Shown here piece by piece: positions 1 to 7,302 of a stretch of DNA of 22,850 bases. A model generated the notes under the pieces. That model ran no database searches and was not told where the DNA came from. It was given only the letters and a program-made list of their open reading frames with translations. Origin of the DNA: a virus. Every line of letters starts with the position of its first letter. Position 1 is the stretch's first letter. A program made the position numbers and the translations under genes. Where the stretch lies: positions 1 through 22,850 of IMG/VR virus record IMGVR_UViG_3300042924_003795. One strand, given 5' to 3'.

Positions 1-405
1 GTCTGAAGGATCGCTGTTTTTTGGTGCTTGTCCATCTACTTGATGGCGAGCGAACCAGGGTGCCATCTTGCGAACTTTGTTTTCGGTGATTCGACCTGCT
101 GCCATTTCGCGTGCTTCACGCTTTGTGCCATCAGTTAAGCCATCGCCCCCAAAACCTTCTTCAAGGTATTTGAGACCTCGTTGAGCATTTTCACGAATGA
201 AAGAAGGAACGCTCAAATCAACTGCGCGAGTGTTTATTTCTCCACCCGGTTCCATATCCTCTGCGATAGATACTGCGACCATTTGATCAATTGCATCTTG
301 CTTGTTTTCGTGGCAACCAATTGTTGTATATGAACCGTCAGTTTCTTCTTTGACAGTTGCCCAACCTGCACAATCGCTTTGTTTATCTGAGATGAAATAT
401 GGCAT
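1..405 (-). CDS. Head maturation protease-like protein, N-terminal part (runs off the window)
   Basis: The gene starts at ATG 405 and is open to base 1, so 135 codons are visible and the 3' end is missing. The visible protein begins MPYFISDKQSDCAGWATV. It then carries a conserved block with VPSFIRENAQRGLKYLEEGF, GDGLTDGTKREAREMAAG and MAPWFARHQVDG, followed by PKNSDPSD. I recall this block from actinophage proteins annotated as prohead or head-maturation proteases, where it lies next to the protease domain. The catalytic Ser/His region would be outside the window. Its place downstream of terminase and portal on the same strand fits a head-assembly role. The family call is by recollection; the protease function itself is not shown by the visible part. 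Confidence 0.55.
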   Translation of the reverse strand, partial: MPYFISDKQSDCAGWATVKEETDGSYTTIGCHENKQDAIDQMVAVSIAEDMEPGGEINTRAVDLSVPSFIRENAQRGLKYLEEGFGGDGLTDGTKREAREMAAGRITENKVRKMAPWFARHQVDGQAPKNSDPSD

Positions 406-413
406 TTTTATCC

Positions 414-794
414 TTAAATCAGAAGCAGAACTTCTGCATCGTCATTGAGTACGGAAAAATCAATCTGCGAAACTGCATTTATTTTGACAACGCCCAATGA
501 TGCAGAAGCACCTGCAAGAATCACACTTGGAATCTTTGGTTCAGGTGTTGGAAGAACAAAGTTAGGTTGAACAAAGTTCGGCATTCCGAACGATCCGACA
601 ACGGCAGTTTCAGGTTGAGGAATTGTTGCTTGTGCTAGAAGTCCACCAAGAGGTGCGCTTGCCGAAACAAGGTTATCAATCCGAGCAGTTGCACTTGCAT
701 CAATAGAACCAAGAGTTGCATTTGCAGTTGCAAATGTGATCGGCCCTAGAACATCAACATCGAGTTCAGATGTATCAAGAACAAACTGCGCCAT
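414..794 (-). CDS. Small hypothetical virion-module protein
   Basis: 126 residues starting at ATG 794, one base after the TGA of the upstream gene, so probably co-translated. The protein is rich in Ala, Val, Ser and Pro, has no cysteine and shows no membrane segment. A Pro-rich middle (residues about 58-88, including the near-repeat PNFVQPNFVLPTPEPK) separates two alternating small/hydrophobic halves that look beta-rich. I do not recognise a family. Its position between the portal block and the protease-like gene suggests a structural or head-decoration role, but that is context only. Confidence 0.65.
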   Translation of the reverse strand: MAQFVLDTSELDVDVLGPITFATANATLGSIDASATARIDNLVSASAPLGGLLAQATIPQPETAVVGSFGMPNFVQPNFVLPTPEPKIPSVILAGASASLGVVKINAVSQIDFSVLNDDAEVLLLI

Positions 795-795
795 G

Positions 796-1179
796 TCAGC
801 TCGCTAGTGTGAGCGATACTGTCAGAGAACCGCTTGGAATGGTAAAGGTATCTCCTGCGGTGTAAGAGTTGCCTGTGATGGAACCACTAAACAGGAAGTT
901 GCCTGTTGTGGCATTATCCCAAGCCGTGAAGAATGTCGCATCCTCTGAACCTGCAATGTTTGTCCAAGAGACATCTGCATCTGAAGTTAATCCGCCACCT
1001 GATGCAGCTCCAAAAGAAACTGATTGACGAGTTGTTTCAGTTGCAGGATTGCCTGTGCCATTTGCGCCTGGGTCGCCGACATGAAGTTTCACATAGACAT
1101 TGGCTGCTGAATAGGCGGTGGCGTTGCCAACTGCATCAAGAAACTTGTTTGCAAGATATGAACTCAGACCTGTTGCCAT
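796..1179 (-). CDS. gp80-like phage structural protein
   Basis: 127 residues from ATG 1179, which overlaps the portal stop as TAATG. Sequence features match a widespread small phage protein family: an N-terminal helix (LANKFLDAVGN), the block VYVKLHVGDPGANGTGNPA, ETTRQSVSFG, then VSWTNIAG, a statement-like strand around FFTAWDNATTGNFLFSG and a C-terminal beta tail TFTIPSGSLTVSLTL. Mycobacteriophage-type homologues are annotated gp80-like or minor tail/structural proteins. The arrangement directly after portal fits a virion component. The exact location in the particle is not known. Confidence 0.7.
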   Translation of the reverse strand: MATGLSSYLANKFLDAVGNATAYSAANVYVKLHVGDPGANGTGNPATETTRQSVSFGAASGGGLTSDADVSWTNIAGSEDATFFTAWDNATTGNFLFSGSITGNSYTAGDTFTIPSGSLTVSLTLAS

Positions 1180-2843
1180 TATTCATCCCCCTCAACAAAC
1201 TCTTCAATCACTTCAACAATGAGGTTGTTCTCATCGCGGATGATTCTCTTGCGAACACGAGTGCGTTCAATTGTGTTTGTCACATTGACAGTTGGTGCAT
1301 CCACGCTCACATTTGGCGCTTCAACATTGACCTGTGGTGAATCAAACATGACCATCGCAGGTTCAACAGTCACATTAGGTGCTGCGACATTGACTGTTGG
1401 TTCAGGAACTTGAAGAATCATATGTGGTTGCTCATTGCGAGCCTCACGAGAGTTGACTTCGTAAGCTGATGCAGGATCAAGTGGATCAATTTGAGCAATT
1501 GGTTGCAACTGACTTGAAGGAACTCCTGTGTGTGCCATCGGTGGCATTCCAATCGCAGCCAATACCGCTTCAGGGTCATAGCCGACTTGAACGAGTTGTG
1601 TAACGATTTCAGCACGCAATTTGACACCAACATCTTTTGCATCACTTGCATCAATGTTTTGCAATGGCACGCGATAGTTGTCGCCATCAGGGATTGGTGC
1701 CATATCTTCCATTGCATGAACATCGTTCAGGCTCAAGAAACCCTCACGCAATCCCTTTGTGTAGGCTTCAAATCGCTCAAGAGTTGTTCCGCGTAGCAGA
1801 GCATCAAGATTAAATTTGATGAAACCATCAGATTCAGGAAGTAAAGTGCTGAAAGATTGCTCTAAACGCTCAAGCAATGGGCGCAATGAGTGCTGAACAA
1901 ATGAAAGATTCTGTGCTTCAACAGATGCAAATGACATCGCACCTGCAACGGGATGACCCAAAAGGCTGATCGGAACGCGGAACAAGCGTGCAATATCTTC
2001 CACATTGAAGCGCCGTGTGTCTAGCAATTGGGCATCCTGGGCGTTCAAAGTCAATGGCTTGAATGAAGCACCACCTGAAAGCACGCCAATTTTTCCTGCG
2101 CGATATGGGCCTGTGTGAGTGATGTTCCAATCACGACCAATATCTTGCGCTTGCTCTTCTGTTAGCTCGCCCGGAACTTCAATGACTCCGCCTGGGTTGG
2201 CTGCATTACCAAAGTACGCTGCTGCATAGGTGTCGGCTGCCATAGCAGCGCCGATTGTTAGTCGAGCAGCAGCGATTGGGCCGAGACCATAATGCGATCC
2301 AGGAAGTCTGAACAATGGGATGTGTAGCATTTCATTCTGAGTAAGAATTTGAGTATATGCACCCTGCTCATCGCGTATCTGAACCTCGTACACAAGGGGT
2401 TCATTAGGGCGTAGGCGGCGAATTCTGACATCATCAGGGTTGAGGCAATAAACTTCCACAACCTCGTTGTTGTCATCGCGTACAGTCAAGATGAAGGCAT
2501 TTCCGTGAATGTTCAACGATGAAATGACTTGCTCATAAAATTCAATGCGTGATGTTTCAGGATTAGGCTTATTGACCCACATTGGAGTTTCGCCATATGC
2601 TGCTGCATAGGAAATGCGAGAACGACCACGGCGCACATAAGCGCCAAGTGGTAGCGAGCTGATTGTGTCACCGAGAAGGCGCACGCAAGCATAAACTGTT
2701 GACATACGGATTGCGCTGTCGGCAGTTACATCAATTCCTGAAGGTGCCATGTATGCAGGGCGACCAGGGATGATTGGCTCAACATATTGATTGTTATTGG
2801 CTCGCTTGTCTCCTGCTCCGCGCAGTCTCTTACTCAAACTCAT
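1179..2843 (-). CDS. Portal protein (HK97 family)
   Basis: 554 residues from ATG 2843. Portal proteins form the dodecameric ring at the head vertex through which DNA is packaged. The N-terminal two thirds have the HK97-portal hallmarks: DSAIRMSTVYACVRLLGDTI, the PLGAYVRRG strand, NPETSRIEFYEQVISSLNIHGNAF, LNPDDVRIRR, the stem-region PGGVIEVPGELTEEQAQDI and FNVEDIARLFRVPISLLGHP. After about residue 470 there is an unusual tail of VNV/APNV-like short repeats, then a charged end with RKRIIRDENN and VIEEFVEGDE. It lies between terminase and head genes and its ATG overlaps the stop of the small membrane-protein gene (ATGA). Confident call. Confidence 0.95.
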   Translation of the reverse strand: MSLSKRLRGAGDKRANNNQYVEPIIPGRPAYMAPSGIDVTADSAIRMSTVYACVRLLGDTISSLPLGAYVRRGRSRISYAAAYGETPMWVNKPNPETSRIEFYEQVISSLNIHGNAFILTVRDDNNEVVEVYCLNPDDVRIRRLRPNEPLVYEVQIRDEQGAYTQILTQNEMLHIPLFRLPGSHYGLGPIAAARLTIGAAMAADTYAAAYFGNAANPGGVIEVPGELTEEQAQDIGRDWNITHTGPYRAGKIGVLSGGASFKPLTLNAQDAQLLDTRRFNVEDIARLFRVPISLLGHPVAGAMSFASVEAQNLSFVQHSLRPLLERLEQSFSTLLPESDGFIKFNLDALLRGTTLERFEAYTKGLREGFLSLNDVHAMEDMAPIPDGDNYRVPLQNIDASDAKDVGVKLRAEIVTQLVQVGYDPEAVLAAIGMPPMAHTGVPSSQLQPIAQIDPLDPASAYEVNSREARNEQPHMILQVPEPTVNVAAPNVTVEPAMVMFDSPQVNVEAPNVSVDAPTVNVTNTIERTRVRKRIIRDENNLIVEVIEEFVEGDE

Positions 2844-2992
2844 TTGTCAACCTTTTCTGTCGCCCATACTAAAAACCCACCGAGCGCAATCAATGCGACA
2901 GGTTCGGAAAGCATCCAAAGTCCGGTTGTTACCAAAGAAACACCGATGACCTCAATGATGAGTGCATAATCAATCTTCTTCAAGAAGTTCAT
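2840..2992 (-). CDS. 50-residue two-segment membrane protein
   Basis: Start ATG 2992; its TGA (2840-2842) overlaps the portal ATG as ATGA, and it begins 8 bases after the terminase stop, so it fits exactly into the operon. The protein begins MNFLKKIDYALIIEVIG and has two hydrophobic stretches, about residues 9-27 and 31-44, ending in the charged TEKVDK. A positively charged N-terminus and acidic or polar ends suggest an inner-membrane hairpin. I do not recognise a named family. Similar tiny membrane genes between terL and portal occur in other phages, and the role is unknown. Confidence 0.75.
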   Translation of the reverse strand: MNFLKKIDYALIIEVIGVSLVTTGLWMLSEPVALIALGGFLVWATEKVDK

Positions 2993-3000
2993 TGCTCTCC

Positions 3001-4527
3001 TTAGACTTGGATGGAAAAATATCGTGCGGTAGGTGGCTTTGGTGGCGCAGGTTGGGTGGCTCTGTCATAACCAAAGATTGAAGCAACGGCAGCATCTACC
3101 TTACGGCGAGAACTTGCCTTTGCAACCATCACACCTCTTGATGATTGTTTCGTGACACAGTTTGCGATGTGCCTTGCAAGGCGCTCATCCCCATCATGAG
3201 TGAATGATTGATTGACAACGCCTTCGTAAAATTTTTGTGTTGCAGGAACCATTCGCTCTGCGCTGTTGGGGTAGGCGAGAACGGGGAGTCCTTCTTCATC
3301 AAGAACCATAAAGGTTCGGTTCCATCTGGCAGGGTCGAAAACAATTTCGCGCACATCAAATCGAGTATCACGGGCAAAGCCGATGATCGTCTGTTCAACT
3401 TCTGCAATGGGTACATGCCATCCTTGCTCTGCATCGTCAGGTTTTTCCCATAACCCAACAACGCTCAAGTGTGGCTTTTCTCCGCCGAGTGACCATGCAA
3501 CGAGTGCAGTTGAGTCATTCGAGAAAGAACCATCAAATGCAAGGACAACTTCTTCGCCAGGTATTGGAACTCTTGTTTTATCTTCTATTGCTTCCCATGA
3601 ACCTGTTGGCAACCAGGCAACAGATGTGCTGACAAAGCAATTGATGCGCTTGGTGCGAAACTCAGCTTCGGGGGTACGCAACACGGCGCTCTCGAAATCG
3701 CTTAAATCAACGATGTCACCGAGTCCGGGATTTGCTTGCGCCCACAGACCTTGATCACGGTGGTCGCCTTCAGGCTTTGTTGGTTCCCACCATGCAAAGA
3801 AAAATGATTTGTCTTGAACTTCTTCTTTGACAATCTTCTGCCCATATTGATACAGAGAATAACAAAGTGAGTCTTGACCGTTGGCTTGTGTTTTCACACC
3901 TGCCGTTGTAATTCCAAAGAGCAATGAATCAGCTCGTGCGCCACCTGCAAGTGAGAGTGTGTTCCATAAATCCCAACTTGGTTGTGCGTGAACCTCGTCA
4001 AAGATGACAAGTGGTGAAGGGTTCAAACCTTCTTTTGTGTAAGCCTCTGCCGATAGCACTCGATAGACCGAAGCCTTTTCTTTGAACTCAATTGCATCGC
4101 GGTAAAGCGTGAACATTGATGAGAGTTCTTGATCTAATTCAATCATTCGCTTGGCGGTGCCAAATACAATTCTTGCTTGATCGCGGTCTGCTGCACACGA
4201 ATAGATTTCTGAACCGTTGCCGCCGACTGTTAGACCGGCAAGACCCATTGATGCTGCCAATGCACTCTTGCCATTCTTGCGTGCCATTCCGACAAGGGCG
4301 GTTCGGTGACGAAATCTTCCATCTTCACGGCGAGCAAGTGAGTGACGAAGCAACTCGCGCTGCCACGGGCGAAGCGATAGCAACTTGCCGGCTGGCGATG
4401 CGACTGAATCTTTTGTGACTCGACAAACGGCTTCGGCAAAGTCGGCGTACAAGTCACCGTCACCGCGAAGTTGTTCATCAAGTGGAACTTCAGTCAACCA
4501 TCTTGGCGGCCAAGACTTGTCAGACAT
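3001..4527 (-). CDS. terL: Terminase large subunit (packaging ATPase and nuclease)
   Basis: 508 residues from ATG 4527. It drives DNA into the prohead and cuts concatemers. The ATPase domain shows Walker A GMARKNGKS at residues 80-88 and Walker B LVIFDEVHA at 173-181, followed by the coupling-type motif LLFGITTAG. The C-terminal RNase H-like nuclease begins with VVLAFDGSFSND (first acidic residue D332) and continues with IVFDPARWN and a late Asp in RKVDAAVASIFG. Length and motif order fit the HK97/phage terminase_1 type. It overlaps the terS 3' end by 8 bases, the usual small-large order. Confidence 0.95.
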   Translation of the reverse strand: MSDKSWPPRWLTEVPLDEQLRGDGDLYADFAEAVCRVTKDSVASPAGKLLSLRPWQRELLRHSLARREDGRFRHRTALVGMARKNGKSALAASMGLAGLTVGGNGSEIYSCAADRDQARIVFGTAKRMIELDQELSSMFTLYRDAIEFKEKASVYRVLSAEAYTKEGLNPSPLVIFDEVHAQPSWDLWNTLSLAGGARADSLLFGITTAGVKTQANGQDSLCYSLYQYGQKIVKEEVQDKSFFFAWWEPTKPEGDHRDQGLWAQANPGLGDIVDLSDFESAVLRTPEAEFRTKRINCFVSTSVAWLPTGSWEAIEDKTRVPIPGEEVVLAFDGSFSNDSTALVAWSLGGEKPHLSVVGLWEKPDDAEQGWHVPIAEVEQTIIGFARDTRFDVREIVFDPARWNRTFMVLDEEGLPVLAYPNSAERMVPATQKFYEGVVNQSFTHDGDERLARHIANCVTKQSSRGVMVAKASSRRKVDAAVASIFGYDRATQPAPPKPPTARYFSIQV

Positions 4528-4984
4528 TGCGCTTTTGCGAAAGTAGCTCGTCTAACTTACTGCGAACCTTAACTTCTGCAACCCCCAACTTGCTTCGGTC
4601 AGAAGGTGTCAAACCTAGAACTGACAGAAGTTTCAAAATCTCATTCTCGGTTGTGCTGATCATTCCAACAAGTGGGTTGGCGTAGGCATAACCTTTATCT
4701 GTAAAAAGCACATAATCTGTTTCTTTCAACTTTTCAACAAGTTGAGTTTTGCGATCAAACTTCTCGCATAGTTCAATCAAGGCGATGCCATCTGAGTTTG
4801 CAATCCACGGTGCCATCATACGAATGTCTGCCCAAAGTTTCTTTGCGCCCTTTGAAAGTTGCGCCGGTGGCTTGTCATCAACACGCGGAAGCGCGATTAC
4901 ATTGCTCACATCAGGCAGTTTGCGCTTGCCTGGGTTTCCCAATGCACGCTTGAGTTCAGTTGGTTTCGGTGCTGGCCCTGTCAT
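4520..4984 (-). CDS. terS: Terminase small subunit, P27 family
   Basis: 154 residues from ATG 4984. P27-type small terminases recognise the packaging site and recruit the large subunit. The start GPAPKPTELKRALGNPGKRK is diagnostic, since it is the common N-terminal PxxLKxLxGNPGKR motif. It is followed by KGAKKLWADIRMMAPW and a helical core, and by the C-terminal LGLTPSDRSKLGV block. The 5' leader has a run of eight A residues (on the coding strand) directly before ATG and no clear Shine-Dalgarno sequence, so this start is chosen from homology. terL follows with an 8-base overlap. Confidence 0.92.
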   Translation of the reverse strand: MTGPAPKPTELKRALGNPGKRKLPDVSNVIALPRVDDKPPAQLSKGAKKLWADIRMMAPWIANSDGIALIELCEKFDRKTQLVEKLKETDYVLFTDKGYAYANPLVGMISTTENEILKLLSVLGLTPSDRSKLGVAEVKVRSKLDELLSQKRNV

Positions 4985-5123
4985 ATTTTTTTTGCTTTCA
5001 TATAAATTAAACGCCCCCCATGATAAATTGCGGTCATATGCTCAAGCGAATACGCGGGGTTACGCTATCACGCTTGTTTTGCGAATCTGCCGTGTACCCA
5101 TGTGTGCCACCGGGGGGTCTTGG
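4985..5123. other. Noncoding gap between HNH gene and terS; possible cos/packaging region
   Basis: 139 bases with no supported gene, one of the larger gaps in a very dense genome. On the plus strand it has GC-rich patches, CGCCCCCCATG near 5012-5022 and CCACCGGGGGGTC near 5107-5119, separated by mixed sequence, plus an A/T-rich stretch next to the terS start. In phages with an HNH gene beside terS, the cohesive-end or packaging site often lies here. No end is directly visible, so this is only a candidate location. Confidence 0.3.
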
Positions 5124-5420
5124 CTATTGTGAACCTTTTCGACTATTACATTTTCGACATAAGACTTGTGCATTGCTTGGTATTGACAAACCACCTTGTG
5201 ACAATGGCTTGATGTGGTCAAGAGTTAAATCTTTGGTTGAATGGCAGATTGTACAAAATGGTTGCAACGCTCGCATCGTTCTAGATAGCTCATGCCACTT
5301 GCTATCGTATCCACGATCTGAACGCTTCGGTCTCTTGCGCTCTTGTAATCTTTTGCAACTATCACATCGAGATGCTCTGACAACAACACCACAACCATTG
5401 CAAGGTCTAGGCAATACCAT
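5124..5420 (-). CDS. HNH endonuclease beside the terminase genes
   Basis: 98 residues from ATG 5420. It has an N-terminal zinc knuckle (C7-x2-C10, C19-x2-C22), a basic linker KRLQERKRPKRSDRGYDS, and the HNH core: CTIC at 56-59, LTLDHIKPLSQGG with D68-H69, N83, and CRKCNSRKG at 88-95. HNH proteins placed next to terS/terL in HK97-like phages assist terminase in cutting the packaging site in a metal-dependent way. The gene overlaps the upstream endonuclease VII gene by 14 bases. The fold call is firm; the packaging role is inferred from neighbours. Confidence 0.88.
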   Translation of the reverse strand: MVLPRPCNGCGVVVRASRCDSCKRLQERKRPKRSDRGYDSKWHELSRTMRALQPFCTICHSTKDLTLDHIKPLSQGGLSIPSNAQVLCRKCNSRKGSQ

Positions 5421-5796
5421 CAGTCTTAATCAAATACTCAATTGCCATTGACAACTTGGTGGTGTCATCCCCATAGTACCCAAGCCCTACATTGCATCGT
5501 GTGCATAAGAGTCCACGAATCTTGTGAGTCTCATGATTGTGGTCAACAACTAAACCGCGCTCTGCTTCTGATGTATGTATGCCACAGATTGCACATGAAT
5601 TGTTTTGTGCTGTAAGTAACGCATCGTACTGTTGATCTGTGATGTTTGTAATCATGCGATGTTTATTGCGACAGTTTTTGCATATGTCATAGTGACCATT
5701 AGGTGTTCGCTTATCTTTATGAAATGAATCAAGAGGCAAATCTATTTTGCATCGGCGACACTTTGAAGTTGTGTCAGTCCTCTTCCTCATCGTCAT
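5407..5796 (-). CDS. Recombination endonuclease VII-like HNH nuclease
   Basis: 129 residues if started at ATG 5796 (or 127 from ATG 5790). The frame stays open upstream to 5907, but that extension is hydrophobic noise overlapping the preceding gene. The protein has a first zinc site CRRC/CKNC (13,16,39,42), then the endonuclease VII signature: CAICG at 68-72, VVDHNHET at 83-90 and GLLCTRCNVGLGYYGDD at 96-111. T4 endonuclease VII resolves Holliday junctions and branched DNA before packaging. Its position just upstream of HNH and terminase fits debranching. It overlaps the upstream gene by 23 bases. Confidence 0.85.
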   Translation of the reverse strand: MTMRKRTDTTSKCRRCKIDLPLDSFHKDKRTPNGHYDICKNCRNKHRMITNITDQQYDALLTAQNNSCAICGIHTSEAERGLVVDHNHETHKIRGLLCTRCNVGLGYYGDDTTKLSMAIEYLIKTDGIA

Positions 5797-5974
5797 CGTC
5801 AGAAGTATCCAATCCAAGTGCAGCAAGGCGATCCTCAGAAGGTAATGAAAGGTATGAGGAAACAGTTGATTGAACTGCACGATTAAGTAAAGATTCAATG
5901 GCATCAAATGAGAGTGATTGATCTGTCATCAACTCAGTTGCGACATCACCGATGTTTATGATTATCTTCAGCAT
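5774..5974 (-). CDS. 66-residue protein with acidic C-terminus
   Basis: Starts ATG 5974, which overlaps the TGA of the preceding micro-gene. The N-terminus MLKIIINIGDVATELM looks like a strand then helix; the middle (SFDAIESLLNRAVQSTVSSYL) is a probable helix; and the tail TSDDDDEEED is strongly acidic, like tails that contact basic DNA-binding partners. No named family is recognised. It is translated just before the endonuclease VII-like gene, so it may act with that nuclease, but this is only context. Confidence 0.65.
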   Translation of the reverse strand: MLKIIINIGDVATELMTDQSLSFDAIESLLNRAVQSTVSSYLSLPSEDRLAALGLDTSDDDDEEED

Positions 5975-6063
5975 TGTGTGAATCCATATGCTGTTGCAGG
6001 GATAGCAAAACCTGATAGCGAAAGCGTAGCATAATTGATTGCCAACTTTGTCAAATCATTCAT
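5968..6063 (-). CDS. 31-residue hydrophobic micro-protein
   Basis: ATG 6063 overlaps the TGA of the upstream HTH-protein gene as ATGA, and its own TGA (5968-5970) overlaps the start of the 66-residue gene. It therefore exactly fills what would otherwise be an 85-base gap in a coupled gene string. The peptide starts MNDLTKLAINYATLSLSG and ends with GFTQC; the middle is hydrophobic and could be one short membrane segment. No family is recognised. The overlap logic is the main support, since the length alone would not justify it. Confidence 0.5.
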   Translation of the reverse strand: MNDLTKLAINYATLSLSGFAIPATAYGFTQC

Positions 6064-6800
6064 ATCTGCACCACTTTCAAGATGTCTCCGAAGTTGTAAA
6101 GGCTTCCACGCTTTTCAATGTCATGGCGTTTGACAATCCGATAAATCTCTCGCTGACTTATCTTGAGCCACAAACTGATTGCCTCAACATCAAGAAAGAA
6201 CTTTCGGTTCGGATTGCTCATCGCCAACTTCACCAATCGAGCTACTGTCCACGATTGCTTACACCCGAAGCAAGAGACCTCATCAGATAAGTTCTCAACA
6301 TCTATGACAACAAATCGTTTGCATTCATCACTAGGACAAGGAATGCGCCTGGCTTGTTCAGAGAACTTCTTTGCTGCTGCTCTGCCTTTGGCATGGAGAC
6401 CATAGACATCTGCTGCGAATTCTACTGCCCACGGCTGAAACAAAGTGTAGTCAAGGTGTGCAAGGTGGAACGAGCAGGTGGCATCCACCTCTGCCTCAAT
6501 CGTTGGCTCTTTGTCTAGGTAGGCAGGTGGTGTCAGCCCACGCCCAATCCGAATCGGCACTTCCCACCCATGCAGGATGTGGAGCAGGTCAGTTGCCATT
6601 GAGAAGTCCAATGCGTTGACATTGATGCCGATTGAACGCTCTGCACTCACCGCGCCCGATCCTGTCCTTGCAGGGGCAAGATGCTCACTTGACTCATGTT
6701 GCAGGGCAGGAAGTTCAACAAGGCACGCCTTGACTTTCAGCTCACACACAATGCACGCGCCCTCTTTCTTGGTCGCTCGTTGGCAGATGTTGCAGTTCAT
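6060..6800 (-). CDS. Zinc-finger and helix-turn-helix DNA-binding protein
   Basis: 246 residues from ATG 6800 (MNCNICQRATKKEG). The open frame extends to 6848, but the start at 6800 overlaps the preceding stop as TGATG and has AAGGAG 10 bases upstream. Residues about 3-19 form a CxxC...CxxC zinc knuckle; a second one lies near CPSDECKRF and CFGCKQSW. The C-terminus (ISLWLKISQREIYRIVKRHD) reads as a helix-turn-helix or excisionase-like winged domain, ending with NFGDILKVVQI. Similar CxxC plus HTH proteins occur in actinophage replication regions. A regulator or replication accessory role is inferred, not shown. Confidence 0.75.
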   Translation of the reverse strand: MNCNICQRATKKEGACIVCELKVKACLVELPALQHESSEHLAPARTGSGAVSAERSIGINVNALDFSMATDLLHILHGWEVPIRIGRGLTPPAYLDKEPTIEAEVDATCSFHLAHLDYTLFQPWAVEFAADVYGLHAKGRAAAKKFSEQARRIPCPSDECKRFVVIDVENLSDEVSCFGCKQSWTVARLVKLAMSNPNRKFFLDVEAISLWLKISQREIYRIVKRHDIEKRGSLYNFGDILKVVQI

Positions 6801-7150
6801 CAGAAAGGAACTCCTTCGTACTCTTGGATTGGCTTTGGCTTGCCCCAATAGGCAGGTGCCATGTCAGGTGTTTCAAACAGGTGCATGGTTGAACATAGGT
6901 GGGTGGCAAGGGTGATGGCGTTGGGATTGGTTCCCATTGCGATCCGACTTGAAGTTCTTCTGACTGCCTCAAATGAAACAACTGTCTTGTGGCATTCATA
7001 GGTTCTTGCACCCTGCAAAATCTTCACGATCTCTTCGGCAATGTTGAGTCGAGCCGTATCAAGTTTCGTGTCAAATCCTGCCGATGATAAACCGCTCCAA
7101 ATAAGTTTTCCACAGGCTCGGCAGTTTATTGCTTCAAAGTTGAAATTCAT
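6800..7150 (-). CDS. Hypothetical protein with N-terminal CxxC motif
   Basis: 116 residues from ATG 7150 (MNFNFEAINCRACGKLIWSG). The frame is open to 7339, but the extra part would translate the GC-rich repeat region and gives a low-complexity, unlike-protein sequence, so the internal start is preferred. A single CRACG motif suggests half of a zinc site; the rest is predicted helical with LDTARLNIAEEIVKILQG. The C-terminus PKPIQEYEGVPF overlaps the next gene by one base. Paired with the zinc/HTH protein downstream, it may be its partner. No named family is recognised. Confidence 0.65.
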   Translation of the reverse strand: MNFNFEAINCRACGKLIWSGLSSAGFDTKLDTARLNIAEEIVKILQGARTYECHKTVVSFEAVRRTSSRIAMGTNPNAITLATHLCSTMHLFETPDMAPAYWGKPKPIQEYEGVPF

Positions 7151-7302
7151 TAAGATAACCGATCCGTGAGCGTGCCACCGAACCGCGCCCCACGCCCCTC
7201 TAAAGAGGGGGCGTGTCGGCGCGGTTGTCGGCAGTATGCCGAGAAAATAGCGGAACAGTTCGGCGCGGTTCGGCGCGGTTGCATTTTCAAGAGTTATCCA
7301 CA
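7106..7302. other. Candidate replication origin: DnaA boxes, GC-rich iterons, hairpins
   Basis: A perfect TTATCCACA (DnaA-box consensus) lies at 7294-7302 and a one-mismatch TTTTCCACA at 7106-7114. Between them is a GC-rich island with three direct copies of TCGGCGCGGTT (7216-7226, 7260-7270, 7270-7280) and one inverted AACCGCGCC (7181-7189). It also has a perfect TCGGCA-gta-TGCCGA palindrome (7228-7242) and a bulged hairpin of CACGCCCCTCT with AGAGGGGGCGTG (7191-7214). No T-run follows the hairpin, so it is not a simple terminator. It sits directly after the primase/helicase gene. An origin is the best inference; an operator array is the alternative. Confidence 0.45.

Noticed and set aside
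933-1413. Plus-strand ORFs at 933-1340 and 1219-1413
   Set aside because: Antisense to the portal and gp80-like genes; the repeats in the second mirror the VNV/APNV codons of the portal tail. No ribosome site or family resemblance.
5020-5451. Plus-strand ORF of 143 codons
   Set aside because: Antisense to the HNH nuclease, whose zinc and DH motifs are convincing.
7191-7214. Rho-independent terminator after the primase/helicase gene
   Set aside because: The hairpin is strong, but neither strand has a following T-run, and the repeats around it point to a DNA-binding region.
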